58,186 nt of DNA, taken from positions 1-58,186 of the forward strand of contig DUML01000083.1 of NCBI GenBank assembly GCA_012839895.1, given 5' to 3'. The stretch comes from Peptococcaceae bacterium (lineage in GTDB: Bacteria; Bacillota; Desulfitobacteriia; Desulfitobacteriales; Syntrophobotulaceae). The first letter of the stretch is position 1; every line of letters begins with the position of its first letter. The notes under the pieces were generated by a model. The model made no database searches. It saw nothing but the letters and a program-made list of their open reading frames with translations, and was not told the DNA's origin. This document shows, one piece after another, positions 42,766 through 51,583 of this stretch. Both the position numbers and the translations under genes were made by a program.

Positions 42766-45336
42766 CTAAAAGGCCCGGCGGTAAATTCCTTCCAATTCAC
42801 TAATAAGCAGCATCCGGGGGTTGGTCGTGGTGGTCTGGTCTTGGTAGGCGGCTTGAGCCAGCTTTTTAACTTTGGCTTCAAATTCTTCTTTCTTTACGCC
42901 CGTTTCGGAGATAGTGAGAGGCATATTCAGTTTTTTCCAGAGTTCAATAATCGCTGCGATTAGCTTATCGACAGCTTCCGCGGTAGTTTTGAAACGTAAT
43001 CCTATGGCATCGGCAATCTCGGCATATTTTTTGGGCGCAACATAATATTTGTATTTGGGGAAGATGGTTATTTTCTCCGGGACTTCACTGTTATACCTGA
43101 TTACATGGGGGAGCAGGATGGCGTTGGCTCGGCCGTGAGGAATATTAAATTCCCCGCCCAGTTTATGGGCCAGGGCATGGTTTATTCCCAAAAAGGCGTT
43201 GGTAAAGGCCATGCCGGCTATACAGGAAGCATTATGCATTTTCTCTCTGGCTTCCCGGTCTTGGCCGCTCATATAAGCCCGGGGCAAATATTCAAATACC
43301 AGTTGAATGGCTTTGATTGCCAGGGCGTCGGTATAGTCTGAGGCCATGATGGAGACATAGGCTTCAATGGCATGGGTAAGGACATCTGCTCCGGTGTCGG
43401 CAGTGACGCTGGGAGGAATGGTCAGGGTGAATTCCGGGTCGATTATGGCTACGTCGGGTGTGAGTTCATAATCGGCTATGGGGTATTTAATGTTTTTCTC
43501 TTTATCGGTTATGACAGCAAAGGAAGTAACTTCAGAACCGGTTCCCGAAGTGGTGGGGATGGCTACAAACTTGGCTTTAGGGTTACTCCGCGGGATTTTG
43601 TAAACACGCTTGCGGATGTCCATAAATTTATAAGTTAAAGCTTCAAAGTCCAGATCCGGGTGTTCATAGAACATCCACATAGCTTTGGCAGCATCGATTG
43701 CCGAGCCTCCCCCTAAGGCGATGATGACATCAGGCTTAAAGCTTTGGATGATTGCGAGGCCTTTTTTCACAGTATCTAAGGACGGATCGGGCTCAACTTC
43801 GGCGAAGATTTCGCTATGCACATAGTCGGGCCTTTTGCGCAGGTAATAAAGAACTTTATCTACATAACCGCTTTTAAGCATTACCGGGTCGGTAATAATT
43901 ACTGCCCGGCTGATATCCGGCATTTTCTCCAAGTATTTTGTGGAGCCGTATTCAAAATAAATCCGATCAGGAATTTTAAACCACTGCATGTTCACAGTCC
44001 TTCTGGCCATCCTTTTTTTATTGATCAGGTTAACTGCCGTGATATTGGCAGTTGTGGAATTACTGCCGAATGAACCGCAACCTAAAGTGAGGGAAGGTAT
44101 ATTGGTGTTGTAGAGGTCGCCGATTGCCCCGTGGGTTGAAGGGGAATTGATGATAAGCCTTCCTGTCTTGATGGCTTTGGCAAAATAATCGATTATTTCT
44201 TCATTCTGAGAATGAATTACTGCGGAATGGCCCAGGCCGCCGTAGCGGACTATTTTATCGGCTAACTCGATCCCCTTTTTATAATCCTCTACCCGGTAAA
44301 AGGCTAAGATTGGGCTTAATTTTTCCCCGGAAAGGGGATATTTGGGACCTACACCTTTCAGCTCCGCTATAAGGATTTTTGTTTCCGGGTCTACCTCCAG
44401 GCCGGCCATTTTAGCGATAGTATAAGCACTTTTGCCGACTATGGAAGGGTTTAAGGTACCATTTTCCGGGTTGAAAACTACTTTTTCCAGCCGGCTGATT
44501 TCAGAGGAGCTTAAAAAGTAACACTTCATTTCTTCCATATAGCTTTTCACGGTATTGGCTACAGCCTGGTCAACAATAACTGCTTGTTCGGAAGCGCAGA
44601 TTAAGCCGTTGTCAAAAGTTTTGGAAATAATGATATCCGTGACCGCCGTTTTCAGATCCGCTGATTTTTCAATATAACAGGGGACATTGCCCGGGCCTAC
44701 TCCCAAGGCGGGCTTGCCGGAAGAATAAGCGGCTTTAACCATGGCCGAGCCTCCGGTGGCCAAGATCAGGGAGATGCCTTGGTGGTGCATCAAAGCATGG
44801 GTTTTTTCAATAGAGGGTTCTTCTATCCATTGAATACAGTAAGGGGGCGCTCCGGCTTCAACGGCTGCATCCCGGACAATTCGGGCCGCTTCGGAGCTGC
44901 TGCGCTGGGCATGGGGATGGAAGGCAAAAATAATGGGGTTGCGGGTTTTGGTAGCAATGATGGCTTTAAACATAGTGGTGGACGTGGGGTTGGTAGAAGG
45001 GGTGATTCCGGCGATAATGCCTACCGGTTCGGCTATCTCGGCATAGTTTTCATATTCATTTTCTTCCACTACCCCGACTGTTTTCTCGTACTTAATACTG
45101 TGGTAGATGTATTCTGTGGCAAAGATGTTTTTAGTTACTTTGTCTTCCACAATTCCCATCCCTGTTTCTTCCACAGCCAGTTGGGCCAGATAAAGCTGGT
45201 TTTCCAAACCGGCCAAAGCCATAGCCCGCACAATGCTGTCAATTTGCTCCTGGGTCATTTGCATATATTGCTCCAGGGCTTCTTGGGCTCTTTCGATAAG
45301 AATATCAATTGAGGCAATTTTTTTGGTAATTTCCAT
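42766..45336 (-). CDS. adhE: Bifunctional acetaldehyde-CoA/alcohol dehydrogenase
   Basis: An 856-residue fusion enzyme reducing acetyl-CoA to ethanol in two NADH-dependent steps. The N-terminal aldehyde dehydrogenase (~1-430) has GIIAGITPSTNPTSTTMFKA and the catalytic Cys in NGLICASEQAVIV. The C-terminal iron alcohol dehydrogenase (~450-856) has GGGSAIDAAKAMW for NAD and iron ligands in TADTGADVLTHAIEAYVS and GINHALAHKLGGEFNIPHGR. Length and order are canonical. The start at 45336 follows GGGAGGTTGCC. It is single and leftward with a promoter candidate ~100 bases upstream. It indicates fermentative or anaerobic redox balancing. Confidence 0.96.
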   Translation of the reverse strand: MEITKKIASIDILIERAQEALEQYMQMTQEQIDSIVRAMALAGLENQLYLAQLAVEETGMGIVEDKVTKNIFATEYIYHSIKYEKTVGVVEENEYENYAEIAEPVGIIAGITPSTNPTSTTMFKAIIATKTRNPIIFAFHPHAQRSSSEAARIVRDAAVEAGAPPYCIQWIEEPSIEKTHALMHHQGISLILATGGSAMVKAAYSSGKPALGVGPGNVPCYIEKSADLKTAVTDIIISKTFDNGLICASEQAVIVDQAVANTVKSYMEEMKCYFLSSSEISRLEKVVFNPENGTLNPSIVGKSAYTIAKMAGLEVDPETKILIAELKGVGPKYPLSGEKLSPILAFYRVEDYKKGIELADKIVRYGGLGHSAVIHSQNEEIIDYFAKAIKTGRLIINSPSTHGAIGDLYNTNIPSLTLGCGSFGSNSTTANITAVNLINKKRMARRTVNMQWFKIPDRIYFEYGSTKYLEKMPDISRAVIITDPVMLKSGYVDKVLYYLRKRPDYVHSEIFAEVEPDPSLDTVKKGLAIIQSFKPDVIIALGGGSAIDAAKAMWMFYEHPDLDFEALTYKFMDIRKRVYKIPRSNPKAKFVAIPTTSGTGSEVTSFAVITDKEKNIKYPIADYELTPDVAIIDPEFTLTIPPSVTADTGADVLTHAIEAYVSIMASDYTDALAIKAIQLVFEYLPRAYMSGQDREAREKMHNASCIAGMAFTNAFLGINHALAHKLGGEFNIPHGRANAILLPHVIRYNSEVPEKITIFPKYKYYVAPKKYAEIADAIGLRFKTTAEAVDKLIAAIIELWKKLNMPLTISETGVKKEEFEAKVKKLAQAAYQDQTTTTNPRMLLISELEGIYRRAF

Positions 45337-45434
45337 GGCAACCTCCCAAATATTAATTTTTTTTATGATTCCTAACCCTATAATTTAATATTTAGTTCTG
45401 CCATATTTAGTATGCTTAGTATCCTTTAAGTCAA

Positions 45435-45463
45435 TTTAAACAATTATTAATGTTTAATGTCAA
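45435..45463 (-). promoter_or_regulatory. Candidate adhE promoter
   Basis: On the minus strand, TTGACA (45463-45458), a 17-base spacer and TTTAAA (45440-45435), about 100 bases before the adhE start. No confident Rex site was found. Confidence 0.45.
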
Positions 45464-45558
45464 GAGATAATGATTTAAAAGAAATAATAATTTAAAACCA
45501 ATGACTACAAGGGGAGGTATTAATCTCAGTAGTATTCTTGGGAACAAAGATGCTTTTT

Positions 45559-45584
45559 ATTCCTTATTGGTTTTAATAAGGAAT
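45559..45584. repeat. 10-bp perfect hairpin in the nrdR upstream region
   Basis: ATTCCTTATT at 45559-45568 pairs perfectly with AATAAGGAAT at 45575-45584, loop GGTTTT, followed by GGTTTT. Possibly an attenuator or weak terminator. Confidence 0.5.
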
Positions 45585-45813
45585 GGTTTTGATGAGGCAA
45601 TCGTAGTATTTAATTTGGGCAAAAAGAGGAATCCCTATAGGACAAAAGTAGGAATTTTAAGTAAAAGCAGTGATTCTTAAAATACCAAGAAAAACAGAAG
45701 AAGCTTGTCCTAGAGGGACAAAAGCAATAAAAAAAGCCCTAGACTGTAATTGCTCACTAGATGTTGTATTGTTAGAATGTATGTATACAAGATATGGAAA
45801 GGGAGAGAGGCCA

Positions 45814-46272
45814 GTGCGCTGCCCTTTTTGTCAAAATGAGGATACCAAAGTATTGGACTCCCGCCAAATAGAGGGTGGGACAGCCATCCGGCGCCGGCGG
45901 GAATGTGATGTTTGCGCTAAGCGCTTTACAACTTACGAAAAGTATGAGGAATTCCAGCTAATGGTTGTAAAGAAAGACGGTAGAAGGGAACCCTTCTCCC
46001 GCCAAAAGCTCTTGGCCGGTTTGTCCAAGGCCTGTGAAAAACGGCCGGTCTCTACCGAGCAGTTGGAAACTATAGTAGCAGAAATTGAGCGGCAAATGCG
46101 CGATATTAATGAACGGGAAGTTCCCAGTAAGCTGATTGGTGAGGCCGTAATTAATAAGCTCTTTGAAATCGACGAAATCGCCTATATTCGTTTTGCCTCT
46201 GTTTATCGGCAATTTAAGGATATTCAAAAATTTATGGAGGAATTGGATGAATTGGTTAAACGTCGCCGGTAG
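45814..46272 (+). CDS. nrdR: Transcriptional repressor NrdR
   Basis: A 152-residue regulator of ribonucleotide reductase genes. The zinc ribbon CPFCQNEDTKVLDSR and CDVCAKRFTTYEKYE lies at residues ~3-48; the ATP-cone domain follows (VVKKDGRREPFSRQKLLAGL onward to ~140). NrdR binds ATP/dATP and represses nrd operons. The start is GTG 45814 with GGGAGAGAGG upstream; this gives the normal family N-terminus, so the longer reading frame is rejected. It is directly followed by nrdD, its likely target. Confidence 0.93.
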   Translation: MRCPFCQNEDTKVLDSRQIEGGTAIRRRRECDVCAKRFTTYEKYEEFQLMVVKKDGRREPFSRQKLLAGLSKACEKRPVSTEQLETIVAEIERQMRDINEREVPSKLIGEAVINKLFEIDEIAYIRFASVYRQFKDIQKFMEELDELVKRRR

Positions 46273-46373
46273 TCCTTATCCCCCCTGTTCAAAATGCTGT
46301 GTTTTTAGGACCTGGGTGTTGAAAGTGAGAAAGAAAGTGGAAGAAAAAGTACATAGATGAGGAGGAGAATTTA

Positions 46374-48497
46374 ATGTACGTTATAAAAAGAGATGGCCGC
46401 CGCGAGTTATTTAACCCTGAGAAGATTTATCGAGCCGTAGAAAAAGCTTTTCGTGCCATCCAAACGCCCAATGTTCTCCAGTGGGCCAAAATTGTTACCG
46501 ACAGGGTAGTAAGTGAATTGGAAGCTTGTTACGGAGCCAATGAAGGCATTGAAATAGAAAAAATTCAGGACAAGGTTGAAGATGTCCTGATGATCACCGG
46601 GAATACCAATGTAGCCAGGGCTTATATCCGCTATCGTTTCCAGCATGAGATTATCCGCAATCAAGAAAAGGCTAAAAACAATTATAATAAACTTTTTTCC
46701 CAGTACCTGGGATTAGGGACTTGGGAAATTAAAGAAAACTCCAATATGGGTTTTTCCGTCCAGGGCTTAAACCGGTTTGTCACCAGCAAAGCTACTAATG
46801 CTTTCTGGCAGTCCATCCTGCCGGTGGAAGTGGGCAAAGCCCATGACTCGGGAGCAATCCATAATCACGATATGGGGGATCTTGCTCCTTACTGTGTGGG
46901 CTGGGATCTGAAGGATCTCTTGCTTGTCGGTTTTAGAGGAGCGGAAGGCAAGACTACTTCCAAACCGGCTAAACATTTCCGTTCAGCCCTGGGGCAAATC
47001 GTTAATTTTGTTTACACCTTGCAAGGGGAGGCGGCAGGGGCCCAGGCCCTTTCCAGCTTTGATACCTATCTGGCGCCTTTTGTCCGGGCGGATAAACTTG
47101 ATTACAAACAGGTTAAACAGGGAATCCAGGAGTTTATTTTCAATGTTAATGTACCTACCAGGGTCGGTTTTCAGTCGCCGTTTTTCAATATTACTTTGGA
47201 TGTGCGCGCCGACGAATCGGCCATTAAAGACGAGCCTGCCATAGTCAACGGTAAGTTCCTGGATACGCCTTACCGCGATTACCAGGCTGAGATGGATATG
47301 ATTAATCTGGCCTTCTGTGAGGTAATGCTGGAAGGCGATGCCGACGGCAATATTTTCAGCTTCCCTATCCCCACTTACAATATTACCAAAGGCTTCGAAT
47401 GGAACAGCGAAGTAGCAAACGCTATTTTTAGAATGACAGATAAATATGGCATACCTTACTTTGCCAACTTTATCAATTCCGATATGAACCCTGAAGATGC
47501 CAGGAGTATGTGCTGCCGGCTCCGCTTGGATAACCGGGAACTGCGCAAGCGCGGGGGCGGTTTGTTCGGAGCCAACCCTTTAACCGGAAGCATTGGGGTA
47601 GTAACTTTGAATTTGCCTTTATACGCTTACTTGGCTCAAGGCAATTGGCAGCAGTTCCTGGCTTTAATCGACCACCATATGAATATTGCCCGTTCCGCTC
47701 TTAAGACTAAGCGCAAAGTCCTGGAAAAGCTAACGGATAACGGGTTGTATCCTTATACCAAGTTCTACCTGCGGGATATTAAGAAACGCTTCGGTAAGTA
47801 CTGGACTAACCATTTTTCCACTATCGGTTTGGTTGGCATGAATGAAGCTATTCGCAATTTCACCGCTGACGTCGATGATATTACCACCCGGTTTGGGCAA
47901 AATTTTGCTAAGGAAACCCTAAATTACATGCGCCAAAGGATTCAGGAATTCCAGGAAGAAGACGGTGACCTCTATAACCTGGAAGCCACTCCGGCGGAAG
48001 CCACCAGTTATCGCCTGGCCAAACTGAATAAAGAGCAGTACCCCGATATTATTACCGCCGGGGAAAATGAACCGTATTATACGAACTCAACCCACCTGCC
48101 GGTCGGTTATACCAGTGATCTCTTTAAAGCTGTCGAGCTGCAAAATGATTTACAGATCCTCTATACCGGAGGTACGGTCTTACACGGTTATCTGGCTGAA
48201 AGCCTGGATGACCTGGCAGTGGCAAAAGCCGTAGTCCGCAGAGTGTTTGAAAGTTTTGAACTGCCCTACTTCACCTTAACTCCGACTTTTAGTATCTGTG
48301 AAGACCACAAATATATTAAGGGCGAACATTTTACCTGCCCGGTCTGCGGCAAAGATACCTTGGTCATGACCAGAGTGACCGGTTTTTACAGGCCTATCTC
48401 GGCCATGAACCCCGGCAAGCAGGAAGAGAAAAGAGAAACCCTGAAATTTAAAATAGCCGGAGTGACTCCCAGCCTGTTCGACGGGGTTGCGAAGTAG
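46374..48497 (+). CDS. nrdD: Anaerobic ribonucleoside-triphosphate reductase
   Basis: A 707-residue class III ribonucleotide reductase, a glycyl-radical enzyme making dNTPs without oxygen. An ATP-cone (VIKRDGRRELFNPEKIYRAV) occupies ~1-95; the catalytic barrel follows with IHNHDMGDLAPYCVGWDL and MCCRLRLDNRELRKRGGG (active-site Cys pair region). The C-terminal zinc site has FTCPVCGKDTL and the glycyl-radical loop reads RVTGFYRPISAMNPGK, with the radical Gly near residue 670. ATG 46374 follows GAGGAGG. It lies between nrdR and nrdG. Confidence 0.95.
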   Translation: MYVIKRDGRRELFNPEKIYRAVEKAFRAIQTPNVLQWAKIVTDRVVSELEACYGANEGIEIEKIQDKVEDVLMITGNTNVARAYIRYRFQHEIIRNQEKAKNNYNKLFSQYLGLGTWEIKENSNMGFSVQGLNRFVTSKATNAFWQSILPVEVGKAHDSGAIHNHDMGDLAPYCVGWDLKDLLLVGFRGAEGKTTSKPAKHFRSALGQIVNFVYTLQGEAAGAQALSSFDTYLAPFVRADKLDYKQVKQGIQEFIFNVNVPTRVGFQSPFFNITLDVRADESAIKDEPAIVNGKFLDTPYRDYQAEMDMINLAFCEVMLEGDADGNIFSFPIPTYNITKGFEWNSEVANAIFRMTDKYGIPYFANFINSDMNPEDARSMCCRLRLDNRELRKRGGGLFGANPLTGSIGVVTLNLPLYAYLAQGNWQQFLALIDHHMNIARSALKTKRKVLEKLTDNGLYPYTKFYLRDIKKRFGKYWTNHFSTIGLVGMNEAIRNFTADVDDITTRFGQNFAKETLNYMRQRIQEFQEEDGDLYNLEATPAEATSYRLAKLNKEQYPDIITAGENEPYYTNSTHLPVGYTSDLFKAVELQNDLQILYTGGTVLHGYLAESLDDLAVAKAVVRRVFESFELPYFTLTPTFSICEDHKYIKGEHFTCPVCGKDTLVMTRVTGFYRPISAMNPGKQEEKRETLKFKIAGVTPSLFDGVAK

Positions 48498-48591
48498 GGG
48501 CAGCCCAATTATTGCCGATGTTTGCACAAATTGTGGTTTGATTTTAGAAATGAGAGTCAAACACCCTGAGAAGTTTATACCAAAAGACTAG
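48487..48591 (+). other. Zinc-ribbon-like open fragment after nrdD
   Basis: A frame overlapping the nrdD end reads IIADVCTNCGLILEMRVKHP to a TAG at 48591. The CTNCG knuckle and following hydrophobic strand look like the C-terminus of a zinc-ribbon protein. Only a TTG at 48487 without a ribosome site could start it, so this is probably a decayed remnant. Confidence 0.3.
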
Positions 48592-48609
48592 GGCTATGAT
48601 TTTGATAAC

Positions 48610-48744
48610 TTGTCAAATGTAAAAGGTTTTCATGGCTGATAAATTTGTGAATATATGTGAATATAAAGCAAAAAGTAAATGAGTTTAAACTATTAATCAA
48701 TTGTTGTATTGTCAAATGTAAATAGGTTTACGCGGCTGATAAAT
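48610..48744 (+). repeat. Direct repeat pair upstream of nrdG
   Basis: TTGTCAAATGTAAA-AGGTTT followed by GGCTGATAAAT occurs at 48610-48644 and 48709-48744, 99 bases apart, differing at only a few positions. The second copy ends ~27 bases before nrdG. Confidence 0.75.
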
Positions 48745-48770
48745 ATTCTATTTTGGGGAGTGAAATTGCT

Positions 48771-49442
48771 TTGTTCATGGCGATTGAACCGTTCTCACTG
48801 GTTGACTATCCCGGCCATATTGTAGCGACAGTTTTTTTCGGTGGCTGTAATTTTCGCTGTGGTTACTGCCATAATCCCTCATTGGTGGAAGTAAAGGAGA
48901 AGCCTGGTGCTTCTCCTTTTGATCTTATTGAGCTTTTAAAGTCCAGGAAGGGGTTACTTGATGGTGTCTGTCTAACAGGCGGCGAACCGCTGCTATCTTC
49001 AGATATGCTCCCAACAGCTCAAGCAGTAAAGGAATTGGGCTTTAAAGTCAAACTTGATACTAATGGCAGCAGTCTTGCGAAGCTTCAGGAAGCGGCTCCC
49101 TTCTTGGACTATATTGCTATGGATATCAAAGCAATGCCGGAGAAATATGATATGCTGACAGGCTGCCGGAATAGTTGGGAAAAGTGTCGCCCGACTATAG
49201 CTTGGATTATGGAAAGCGGTATTCCTTATGAATTCAGGACAACAGTCTTGCCTGCTTGGCATACTTTTGAAGATCTGTGGGCTATCCGTAAGATCTTAGG
49301 AGAGGATGCCAACTGGGTACTCCAGCAGTTTCGCCAGCCACCGGAAGGGGTATTGGATGGCAAAATATATGAACCTTATCCGGATTCCTGGCTGAATGAA
49401 ATCGGGCAAAAACTGAATTGTCAGGTTAGGGGGTTGCGTTAG
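48771..49442 (+). CDS. nrdG: Anaerobic ribonucleotide reductase activase (radical SAM)
   Basis: About 223 residues. The radical SAM motif GCNFRCGYCHNPSLVEV near residue 30 binds the 4Fe-4S cluster; LTGGEPLLSSDML and KLDTNGSS are the usual SAM-binding segments. It abstracts the hydrogen that creates the glycyl radical on NrdD. The start is unclear: TTG 48771 (ten bases after GGGGAG) or ATG 48777; the family N-terminus AIEPFSLVDYPG begins just after. It is separated from nrdD by 270 bases containing a direct repeat pair. It is the last gene before the cassette region. Confidence 0.9.
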   Translation: MFMAIEPFSLVDYPGHIVATVFFGGCNFRCGYCHNPSLVEVKEKPGASPFDLIELLKSRKGLLDGVCLTGGEPLLSSDMLPTAQAVKELGFKVKLDTNGSSLAKLQEAAPFLDYIAMDIKAMPEKYDMLTGCRNSWEKCRPTIAWIMESGIPYEFRTTVLPAWHTFEDLWAIRKILGEDANWVLQQFRQPPEGVLDGKIYEPYPDSWLNEIGQKLNCQVRGLR

Positions 49443-49585
49443 TTTTTGAGAATACATACCAATGTTGGCTGTGCTTTGCAATTCCCGATTTTTATCTTAA
49501 GTCATATTATTTTAGAAAAAGACAGAGGAAAAAGGCAAATTATGGAGAACTATTAGGCTAGTATCAATGGTAAGGAGTAGTCAAA

Positions 49586-50680
49586 ATGGCAATTTATTTA
49601 AATTGTCAAAAAGGCAATAAACAGCAATTATTTGTTACTTTTCGCTACAGTGAAGAAAGAGTGAAAACAATTAAGAGTATCAATGGCCGGGCTTGGAATG
49701 CCGAAAAAAGATGCTGGGTTATTCCTTATACTAATGAAGCAATAAATGATTTATTAAAAGCTTTTTCTAAGGAGAGAGTAGTTATTGATCCTTCTATTGG
49801 GATCACAGAATTAAATAAAAATCTGAGCCGCGAATTATCTATGCCTAAGTTGCTCCTGTCTATGGAAGAAGAATTGATTCTTAAAGGGTATAGCCACAAG
49901 ACAAAAAAAGCCTATCTGGGTCATGCCCGGAGGTTTTTAGAAGTAATTGATAAAGAGTATAGCTTAATTACCATCGAAGATATAAGACAGTACATTGTAA
50001 CACTACTTGATTACAAGAAAAAATCACACGCTTATGTCAGCCAGGCTTTAAGTTCTATAAAATTCTTATTCAATAATGTTTTGCGAATAAAGAGCCTGGA
50101 TTTGGATTTGCCTCGGCCGAAAAAAGAGCATAAACTTCCCTCTGTCCTAAGCCAGGGTGAAGTGATCAGGATTTTCGAATCGGTATGTAATATTAAGCAT
50201 AAGGCCATCCTTGTTCTGACTTATTCCGCAGGCCTGAGGGTTAGTGAAGTAGTAAGCCTGACTATAGACGATATTGATCAAGAGCGCAAACTAATCCGGA
50301 TTAAACAAGGTAAAGGGAAAAAGGATCGGTATTCCTTGTTATCTGCTAAAGCCTTACAAGTATTAAAAGAATATGTAGTATCTTATAAGCCGCATAAATG
50401 GTTATTTTCCGGAGATAAACCTGATGAACATATATCGGAACGGTCAGTTCAAACTATTTTTAAGAAGGCGATCCTTAAGGCTCAAATTAAGAAAGACGTA
50501 TCTGTGCATTCTCTAAGGCATTCTTTTGCTACTCATCTCCTGGAAGCGGGTACCGACTTAAGATATATTCAAGAACTGTTGGGGCATAAGAATTCCAAAA
50601 CAACTGAAATATATACGCATGTAAGCAATAAGGACCTAGCAAAAATCCGCAGCCCGCTGGATATAATATGGAATGGATAA
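49586..50680 (+). CDS. Tyrosine recombinase heading the cassette array
   Basis: A 364-residue tyrosine recombinase. Residues ~1-85 are an extra N-terminal module (LFVTFRYSEERVKTIKSING, RCWVIPY); a SAM-like core-binding domain spans ~88-170; the catalytic domain holds Arg218 (SAGLRVSE), Lys243/245 (GKGKKDR), His308 and Arg311 (HSLRH), His334 (LLGHKNS) and Tyr343 (EIYTHVS), all present. It ends IRSPLD, like many IntI proteins, but only 63 residues separate Lys245 from His308, so I see no IntI-specific extra segment. ATG 49586 follows AAGGAG. It reads toward the attC array and is the prime candidate for moving its cassettes. Confidence 0.85.
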   Translation: MAIYLNCQKGNKQQLFVTFRYSEERVKTIKSINGRAWNAEKRCWVIPYTNEAINDLLKAFSKERVVIDPSIGITELNKNLSRELSMPKLLLSMEEELILKGYSHKTKKAYLGHARRFLEVIDKEYSLITIEDIRQYIVTLLDYKKKSHAYVSQALSSIKFLFNNVLRIKSLDLDLPRPKKEHKLPSVLSQGEVIRIFESVCNIKHKAILVLTYSAGLRVSEVVSLTIDDIDQERKLIRIKQGKGKKDRYSLLSAKALQVLKEYVVSYKPHKWLFSGDKPDEHISERSVQTIFKKAILKAQIKKDVSVHSLRHSFATHLLEAGTDLRYIQELLGHKNSKTTEIYTHVSNKDLAKIRSPLDIIWNG

Positions 50681-51086
50681 TACTTTTCTGTAGGAAGCTT
50701 TTTTGCATTTGCAGGGAATTATTGAGGTATTTTTTATTGGACGGTTTACATTTGCGCGTTACCCACGGGGGGATAACATAATAATTTGCTTCGAAATTAG
50801 TTAGCAAAGTTTATTAAAAAGAATTATCACAGCAGGATTAGATAACACAATATTGATTGTTTATATAGGTGGTATTTCCGCAATACTTCGCAAATCCCTC
50901 TTAATATAGATTTAACCCGCAACTTTTTTGCGGTAAAAAGACGTTATACGACATATCGTGCATTGGCCGCGCCTCCATGCGCGGGTTTTCTTGGGTAGGT
51001 TTATTCTTATTTCTTCATATTTGATTATTAGCTTTTTTTACATTATTGTTTGGTGGAAAAACCAAATAACCTAGATGGAGGATTTG
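50681..51086. other. Non-coding region between the recombinase and the first cassette gene
   Basis: 406 bases. It contains the first recombination core GTTATAC at 50943 with a small CCGC/GCGG hairpin before it. After the core comes a CCGCGC/GCGCGG hairpin near 50967-50984 and an AT-rich leader to the first cassette gene. No convincing cassette promoter could be fixed. Confidence 0.5.
50911..50949 (+). other. attI-like site (first core of the cassette array)
   Basis: TTTAAC at 50911-50916, a small CCGC/GCGG hairpin, and GTTATAC at 50943-50949. The core is preceded by AC as at every other core in the array, and the bases after it are the start of cassette 1: 50943-50958 matches the complement of 51418-51433 at 15 of 16 positions. 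Hence 50943/50944 is the first integration point. Whether this is a true attI or a worn attC is open. Confidence 0.6.
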
Positions 51087-51323
51087 ATGGATACTGTTAA
51101 GGGGTTAATTAACTTTCTCAATAAGCTAGAAGAAAAGAGTATTTATTATAGTCTTAATAAGACTAGAGACGAGAGCTTAATGATAGAAGTTAGAGTACCT
51201 GGACAACGATGGGAAATAGAATTTTTGGAAGATGGAACAGTTGATATTGAAAAGTTTATTAGTGATGGGAAAATGTACGATAGTAATGAATTAGATGTTC
51301 TATTTACGGAATTTGCAGATTAA
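51087..51323 (+). CDS. Cassette 1: small acidic protein, unknown
   Basis: 78 residues from ATG 51087, five bases after GGAGG; an ATG four codons upstream overlaps that site. It begins MDTVKGLINFLNKLEEKSIY and has a central VRVPGQRWEIEFLEDGTVDI segment, giving an alpha then beta pattern and a very acidic tail. Short proteins of this general layout are frequent in genomes and cassettes but have no assigned function; I do not name a family. It is the only gene of a ~550-base cassette (50944-51496) and is followed by a GC-rich hairpin and attC-1. Confidence 0.7.
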   Translation: MDTVKGLINFLNKLEEKSIYYSLNKTRDESLMIEVRVPGQRWEIEFLEDGTVDIEKFISDGKMYDSNELDVLFTEFAD

Positions 51324-51379
51324 GAGATTTAGTTTGGATAAGTCACCGAGTGCTCCCCTTTGTGTAGGGCGTTGTTTAA

Positions 51380-51403
51380 GGCAGCGCCGTCCGTGGCGCT
51401 GTC
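51380..51403 (+). terminator. Hairpin with GTCCGT loop in cassette 1
   Basis: CAGCGCC and GGCGCTG pair around the loop GTCCGT, between the cassette 1 stop codon and attC-1. The same loop recurs in cassette 2. No T-run follows, so the terminator label is tentative. Confidence 0.5.
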
Positions 51404-51426
51404 TGAGTTACGGGGCACGATACGTC

Positions 51427-51502
51427 GTATAACAGCGAATTGCCAAAACTTTGCCAATATGAATGCGGTAATGGCGCTGCGGCAATTCGCAGGACGTTAT
51501 CT
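51427..51502 (+). other. attC-1 recombination site
   Basis: GTATAAC at 51427-51433 and GTTATCT at 51496-51502 bound a 76-base site. Inner arms GCGAATTGCC and GGCAATTCGC are a perfect 10-bp match around a loop containing ACTTTGCCAATATGAATG. The end GTATAAC is the complement of GTTATAC, which begins cassette 1. Confidence 0.88.
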
Positions 51503-51583
51503 GAAACCAAACGCACGGCCGCGACATCGTGTCACGGATAATATTGAAAGAGCTTCGAAGTATTGTTTTTGGAGATGATCTTG

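Larger units (their letters stand above)
45337..45813. other. Divergent intergenic region between adhE and nrdR
   Basis: 477 bases. It includes the adhE promoter candidate, a 10-bp hairpin at 45559-45584, and a TTGTCC/GGACAA mini-hairpin near 45704-45721. A frame from 45670 joins the nrdR frame, but it lacks a ribosome site and family similarity, so it is taken as leader. Confidence 0.45.

Noticed and set aside
45670-45813. 48-residue N-terminal extension of NrdR
   Set aside because: GTG 45814 has a strong ribosome site and gives the exact family N-terminus starting with the zinc ribbon.
48610-48744. CRISPR array
   Set aside because: There are only two imperfect repeats 99 bases apart and no cas genes.
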